Assembly (NCBI GenBank): GCA_002393895.1
Contig: DGUE01000104.1
Span: forward strand, 1 to 9,004
Reading direction: 5' to 3'
Length of the DNA stretch: 9,004 nucleotides
Source of the DNA: Bacteroidales bacterium UBA4318
GTDB taxonomy: Bacteria > Bacteroidota > Bacteroidia > Bacteroidales > UBA932
The translations under genes were made by a program, and so were the position numbers. The notes beneath the pieces were generated by a model. The model was not told the DNA's origin. It ran no database searches and saw only the letters and a list, made by a program, of their open reading frames with translations. Positions 5,742 to 9,004 of this stretch are shown piece after piece (within the stretch, counting starts at the first letter, position 1; the number at the start of each line of letters is the position of its first letter).

Positions 5742-6199
5742 TAAAAGAAGAGTTTAAACTCGACAATCAGCTCTGTTTCAGGCTGTACACCGCTTCGCGG
5801 CTTGTCTCCCAGGCATATCATCCGCTGCTCTCCGAGTACGGATTGACTTATCCGCAGTACCTTGTGCTGCTGGTGCTTTGGGAGAAAGACGCGCAGCCTG
5901 TGAATGATATTGCCAAGAGACTGTTTCTCGAGACGAACACCGTAACTCCCCTTCTTCAGCGTATGGAAAAAGAAGGCATCCTGACACGTTCCAGAGGAAA
6001 GAAGGATGCCCGTCAGATGATAGTAAACCTCACTGAAGCGGGAAAAGGTTTAAAGGGGAAACTGACAAATGTCCCCAGGACCATAGCGTCCAGCGTGCTG
6101 TGTAACAGTATAACAGAAGAGACCATATCTGGCCTCTTCTGTATGCTGGACGATATCATACACAGGCTGAGTGAGCCTGTATCAGTTGATAAAGAGTAG
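5738..6199 (+). CDS. ohrR: OhrR-type MarR-family redox-sensing repressor
   Basis: A 153-residue winged-helix regulator. The N-terminus LDNQLCFRLYTASR places Cys13 where Bacillus subtilis OhrR has its peroxide-sensing Cys15. Tyr27 and Tyr38 (in AYHPLL and LTYPQY) match the Tyr29 and Tyr40 that hydrogen-bond the sensor Cys. The DNA-binding wing region includes TNTVTPLLQRMEKEGIL (66-82) and GKKDARQ (87-93). Cys122 (in VLCNSITEE) and Cys135 are candidates for a resolving Cys, as in two-Cys OhrR proteins of the Xanthomonas type. The expected role is to repress its operon until organic peroxide oxidises Cys13. Its partner is a GPx rather than an Ohr peroxidase. The last 18 bases overlap the convergent glnN 3' end. 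Confidence 0.93.
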   Translation: MIKEEFKLDNQLCFRLYTASRLVSQAYHPLLSEYGLTYPQYLVLLVLWEKDAQPVNDIAKRLFLETNTVTPLLQRMEKEGILTRSRGKKDARQMIVNLTEAGKGLKGKLTNVPRTIASSVLCNSITEETISGLFCMLDDIIHRLSEPVSVDKE

Positions 6200-8356
6200 T
6201 TCGCGGTACTTGGGGAGCGGCCACATCTTGTTGTCCACCACTTCTTCAAGTTTATCTATGGGTTTACGCAGGGCTGCGAAACTCTCCGCGATATCGTGAT
6301 AGGCCAGAGCGCGCTGGTAATCGTTCTCGATTGCATTGGCAGCCTTCCTGGCCTTTTTCATTTCCATAGCCCGGAGCCGCACGTCTTCAACATATTTGTT
6401 GATGTCGTCAAGAATGCCCATTTCGGTAGTGCAGCAATCCAGATTTCCGTATATTCCCTTAGCCAGGGTAACCTCCTGAAGCAGTTTGGACTTGTATTCG
6501 AGGGCAGCCGGGATAATGTGGTTGATGGCCATTCGAACCATCACGCGGGACTCAATCTGCACTTTCTTGATATAAGTTTCCCACTTTACCTCGTTGCGGG
6601 CATTGAGTTCTTTTTCTGTGTAGACGCCTGTCTTAGTGAACATTTCCACGGAGGCTGGTTTTGTGAACTCACAGAACATCTTCGGAACATTTGTCTCCAC
6701 ATCCAGCCCCCTTCTTGCCGCCTCTGCCTTCCATTCCTCAGTATAGCCGTTTCCATCAAAGCAGACCACGTCTATAATAGATTTGATGATGGGCTTCAGG
6801 GAATCCATAATGGCTATATTCGTCTTTTTTCCGGCAGCGATCTCCTTATCAACCTTTGCTTTAAAATCCAAAAGTTGTTCAGCCACGGCGGCATTCAGAG
6901 TGGTAAGGGCCCCGGAGCAGTTGGCGCAGGAACCCACGGCGCGGAATTCGAAGCGGTTGCCGGTGAAGGCAAAGGGGGATGTGCGGTTGCGGTCGGTATT
7001 ATCCACGAAGATCTCCGGAATCTCAACCAGCCCCAGTTTTTTTTCCTTCTTACCCGCGATTTCGATGGGTGTGTCGGAAGGAACCTCCAGGAGTTTGTGA
7101 AGCACTTCGGTCATTGTGCGGCCAAGGAAGGCGGATACTATTGCAGGAGGAGCCTCGTTGGCGCCGAGCCTGTGGGCGTTGGTGGCGCTTGCAATAGAGG
7201 CTTTGAGCAACCCGTTATGCTTCTGCACTGCAGCCAGCACATTCACGAAGAACGTCACGAACTGAAGGTTACCGTCGGCATCCTTACCCGGTGCAAGCAG
7301 CTGAGTGCCGGTATCCGTGCCAAGAGACCAGTTATTATGCTTTCCGGAACCGTTGACTCCGGCGAAGGGTTTCTCGTGAAGGAGCACAACAAAGCCGTGC
7401 TTGCGGGCAATGCGGTTCATCAGGTTCATAACTATCTGGTTCTGGTCGTTCGCCAGATTTGCCTCACCGTAAATAGGTGCCAGTTCGAACTGATTGGGGG
7501 CTACTTCGTTATGGCGGGTTTTGAGAGGAATGCCAAGACGATGCCCTGCCACCTCAAGATCACGCATAAAGGCGGCCACTCTAGGCGGAATGGCCCCGAA
7601 ATAGTGGTCGTCCAGCTGCTGGTTCTTGGATGAACTGTGCCCGAACAGCGTGCGCCCGGTAATCATAAGGTCCGTCCTGGCGGAATACAGGGATTCATCC
7701 ACGAGGAAATACTCCTGCTCCCATCCAAGATAGGAGAAGACCTTGTTTACATTAGGATTGAACAGCTTGCAGATGGGCACAGCCGCATCGCAAACGGCCT
7801 TCAGGGAGCGCTTCAGAGGGGTTTTATAGTCCAGAGCTTCGCCTGTATAAGATATGAATACCGTGGGTATGCAGAGGGTATCGTCCAGGATGAAAACCGG
7901 GGATGTCGGGTCCCAGGCAGTGTATCCGCGTGCTTCAAAGGTGGCTCGTATGCCTCCGTTGGGAAAGGATGACGCATCCGGTTCCTGCTGGGCAAGCATC
8001 TTGCCATCGAAGGTCTCAATTACTCCCCCGTTTCCATCATAGTCGATCAGGGAGTCATGCTTCTCGGCAGTGCCTTCGGTGAGAGGCTGGAACCAGTGGG
8101 TGACGTGCGTTACTCCGTGTTCCATGGCCCACTCCTTCATACCGCGGGCGACCCCGTCCGCAGTCTTACGATCTAGCGCCTGTCCTCCTTCTATGCAGGC
8201 CAAAAGGGCCTGGAGGGTGTCCTGGTCCAGATATTTGCACATCTTTTTGCGGTCGAAGACCAGTTCACCAAAATACTCAGAGGTTTTTTCGGCAGGCACT
8301 TCTGCTGGAATCACTTTCTTCTCGAACGACTCCTTTACCAAATCGAATCTATCCAT
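6182..8356 (-). CDS. glnN: Type III glutamine synthetase (GSIII)
   Basis: A 724-residue enzyme making glutamine from glutamate, ammonia and ATP, the main ammonium-assimilating step. The length (about 725, against about 450 for GSI) and the N-terminal block SEYFGELVFDRKKM with THWFQPLT identify type III, common in Bacteroidota. The active-site strands follow: GWEQEYFLVD (211-220), RHNEVAPNQFELAPIY (281-296), GVNGSGKHNNWSLG (333-346, ATP/ammonium region) and NRTSPFAFTGNRFEFR (457-472). A long helical C-terminal extension ends at PKYRELLFIN. ATG 8356 (MDRFDLVKE) was preferred to an in-frame TTG four codons upstream. No strong promoter motif lies upstream, only an imperfect one. The gene is divergent from the DUF1846 gene and overlaps ohrR tail to tail. 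Confidence 0.97.
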   Translation of the reverse strand: MDRFDLVKESFEKKVIPAEVPAEKTSEYFGELVFDRKKMCKYLDQDTLQALLACIEGGQALDRKTADGVARGMKEWAMEHGVTHVTHWFQPLTEGTAEKHDSLIDYDGNGGVIETFDGKMLAQQEPDASSFPNGGIRATFEARGYTAWDPTSPVFILDDTLCIPTVFISYTGEALDYKTPLKRSLKAVCDAAVPICKLFNPNVNKVFSYLGWEQEYFLVDESLYSARTDLMITGRTLFGHSSSKNQQLDDHYFGAIPPRVAAFMRDLEVAGHRLGIPLKTRHNEVAPNQFELAPIYGEANLANDQNQIVMNLMNRIARKHGFVVLLHEKPFAGVNGSGKHNNWSLGTDTGTQLLAPGKDADGNLQFVTFFVNVLAAVQKHNGLLKASIASATNAHRLGANEAPPAIVSAFLGRTMTEVLHKLLEVPSDTPIEIAGKKEKKLGLVEIPEIFVDNTDRNRTSPFAFTGNRFEFRAVGSCANCSGALTTLNAAVAEQLLDFKAKVDKEIAAGKKTNIAIMDSLKPIIKSIIDVVCFDGNGYTEEWKAEAARRGLDVETNVPKMFCEFTKPASVEMFTKTGVYTEKELNARNEVKWETYIKKVQIESRVMVRMAINHIIPAALEYKSKLLQEVTLAKGIYGNLDCCTTEMGILDDINKYVEDVRLRAMEMKKARKAANAIENDYQRALAYHDIAESFAALRKPIDKLEEVVDNKMWPLPKYRELLFIN

Positions 8357-8376
8357 AAGGCAATACAAAAAACTTT

Positions 8377-8384
8377 TAAAGATA
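8377..8384 (-). promoter_or_regulatory. Weak candidate -7 element for glnN
   Basis: On the minus strand this is TATCTTTA, matching five of the six fixed positions of TAnnTTTG, with 20 bases to ATG 8356. A second equally imperfect motif, TATATTTA, overlaps it at 8383-8390. No -33 element is evident. A poor core promoter could mean activator dependence, or that the real promoter differs from consensus. Confidence 0.3.
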
Positions 8385-8405
8385 AATATAATTCCGGATT
8401 AATCG

Positions 8406-8436
8406 TTGTATTTTTTCTTGAGTTTAACTATTTTTG
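8406..8436 (+). promoter_or_regulatory. Promoter of the DUF1846 gene (-33 TTG and -7 TATTTTTG)
   Basis: TTG at 8406-8408 and an exact TAnnTTTG match (TATTTTTG, 8429-8436) are spaced by 20 bp. The -7 element ends 24 bases before ATG 8461. The first arm of the start-codon inverted repeat begins two bases after it, so the transcription start should fall inside or next to that arm. Confidence 0.62.
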
Positions 8437-8437
8437 T

Positions 8438-8474
8438 AACCCGTATTCAAGACATCTCATATGAAATACGGGTT
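8438..8474 (+). repeat. Perfect 10-bp inverted repeat enclosing the DUF1846 start codon
   Basis: AACCCGTATT (8438-8447) and AATACGGGTT (8465-8474) are exact reverse complements separated by 17 bases. The loop contains ATG 8461-8463, and the second arm covers codons 2-5. In RNA this would form a 10-bp hairpin with the start codon in the loop if transcription begins early enough to include the first arm. In DNA it could be an operator with half-sites 27 bp apart over the transcription start. The repeat is certain; which role applies is not. Confidence 0.6.
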
Positions 8475-9004
8475 CGACAACGCAAAATACCTCAAAATCC
8501 AATCTGAACGCATCAGGGAACGTATCACCAAGTTCGGCGACAAACTTTACATGGAATTCGGCGGCAAACTCTTCGACGATTACCATGCCAGCCGGGTCCT
8601 GCCCGGATTTGAGCCGGACAGCAAGCTCAAGATGCTCATGCAGATGAAGGACGATGCTGAAATCATCATCGTCATCAGTGCCATCGACATAGAGAAAAAC
8701 AAGGTTCGAAGCGACCTTGGAATCACCTACGACATGGATGTTCTCCGCCTCAGGGACGAATTCCTGGACCGCGGACTAAGCGTGAACAGCGTTGTCATCA
8801 CCCACTTTAACGGCCAGGCCAGCGCCGAGGCATACCGTAAACGCCTCGAGAATATGGGTATCAAGGTCTACTATCATCACACCATAGAAGATTATCCGCA
8901 TAACGTCGCGCTCATCGACTCCGATGAAGGATTCGGAAAGAACGATTATGTGGAGACTACCAAGCCGCTGATAGTGGTGACCGCGCCCGGCCCCGGCAGC
9001 GGCA
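8461..9004 (+). CDS. DUF1846 family protein (N-terminal 181 codons; right end cut off)
   Basis: The frame is open from ATG 8461 to the right edge, giving 181 of the roughly 490-500 residues usual for the family. The opening MKYGFDNAKYLKIQSERIRERI and the block EFGGKLFDDYHASRVLPGFEP are the DUF1846 signature as I know it from Bacteroidota and Firmicutes. The stretch IVVTAPGPGSG (171-181), probably continuing with Lys, is a glycine-rich, P-loop-like motif that suggests nucleotide binding. The family is cytoplasmic and structurally known, but I am not aware of an established function. The gene has its own consensus promoter and an inverted repeat over the start codon, and it is divergent from glutamine synthetase III across 104 bp. 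Confidence 0.9.
   Translation, partial: MKYGFDNAKYLKIQSERIRERITKFGDKLYMEFGGKLFDDYHASRVLPGFEPDSKLKMLMQMKDDAEIIIVISAIDIEKNKVRSDLGITYDMDVLRLRDEFLDRGLSVNSVVITHFNGQASAEAYRKRLENMGIKVYYHHTIEDYPHNVALIDSDEGFGKNDYVETTKPLIVVTAPGPGSG

Noticed and set aside
6296..7633. A 445-codon open frame on the plus strand opposite glnN
   Set aside because: It lies wholly antisense to a strongly conserved enzyme, its translation is rich in Cys and His without recognisable motifs, and no promoter motif precedes it. It is a shadow of the glnN codon use.
8391..8404. Small palindromes TCCGGA and GATTAATC between glnN and the DUF1846 gene
   Set aside because: At 6 and 8 bases they are within chance expectation, and neither aligns with a promoter element strongly enough to call an operator.

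Overview
The window looks like a chromosomal segment of a Bacteroidales-type bacterium (phylum Bacteroidota). The evidence is a repeated TAnnTTTG motif (the Bacteroidota -7 element) just upstream of start codons, the lack of clear Shine-Dalgarno sequences, a DUF4491 membrane protein, a type III glutamine synthetase and a DUF1846 protein. Genes are tightly packed. I see no mobile element, CRISPR array, tRNA or rRNA, and no gene-free stretch longer than about 120 bases.

Layout, left to right. (1) 1-1537: a lipoprotein alpha/beta hydrolase, cut by the left edge, is divergent from an AraC-family regulator. Their 91-bp intergenic region carries two opposed promoters and a 20-bp-periodic direct repeat. 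(2) 1543-2433: a DUF4491 small membrane protein, then a GreA/GreB-type transcript-cleavage factor, each with its own promoter motif. (3) 2430-5082, minus strand: a tightly coupled operon of an acyltransferase-3 membrane protein, a ZIP metal transporter and an AlkD-like DNA glycosylase. (4) 5199-6199, plus strand: a thioredoxin-type glutathione peroxidase overlapping an OhrR-type MarR regulator. (5) 6182-8356, minus strand: glutamine synthetase III, whose 3' end overlaps ohrR by 18 bp. (6) 8461 to the right edge: the N-terminal part of a DUF1846 protein, divergent from the glutamine synthetase.

The most coherent regulatory unit is around 5083-5198. A perfect palindrome (ATATCGC-TT-GCGATAT) covers the -33 element of the peroxidase/ohrR promoter and lies just upstream of the promoter of the divergent acyltransferase-ZIP-AlkD operon. 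The downstream regulator has the reactive Cys and two Tyr residues of OhrR, so I infer that this palindrome is its operator. Peroxide detoxification, and possibly metal uptake, envelope modification and alkylation repair, may respond to one redox switch.

The second theme is unusual initiation regions. Three genes (hydrolase, araC, greA-like) have the -7 element only 4-7 bases from the ATG, which predicts leaderless mRNAs. The DUF1846 gene has a perfect 10-bp inverted repeat whose loop contains the start codon. No wholly new gene system is evident; the novelty candidates are regulatory.
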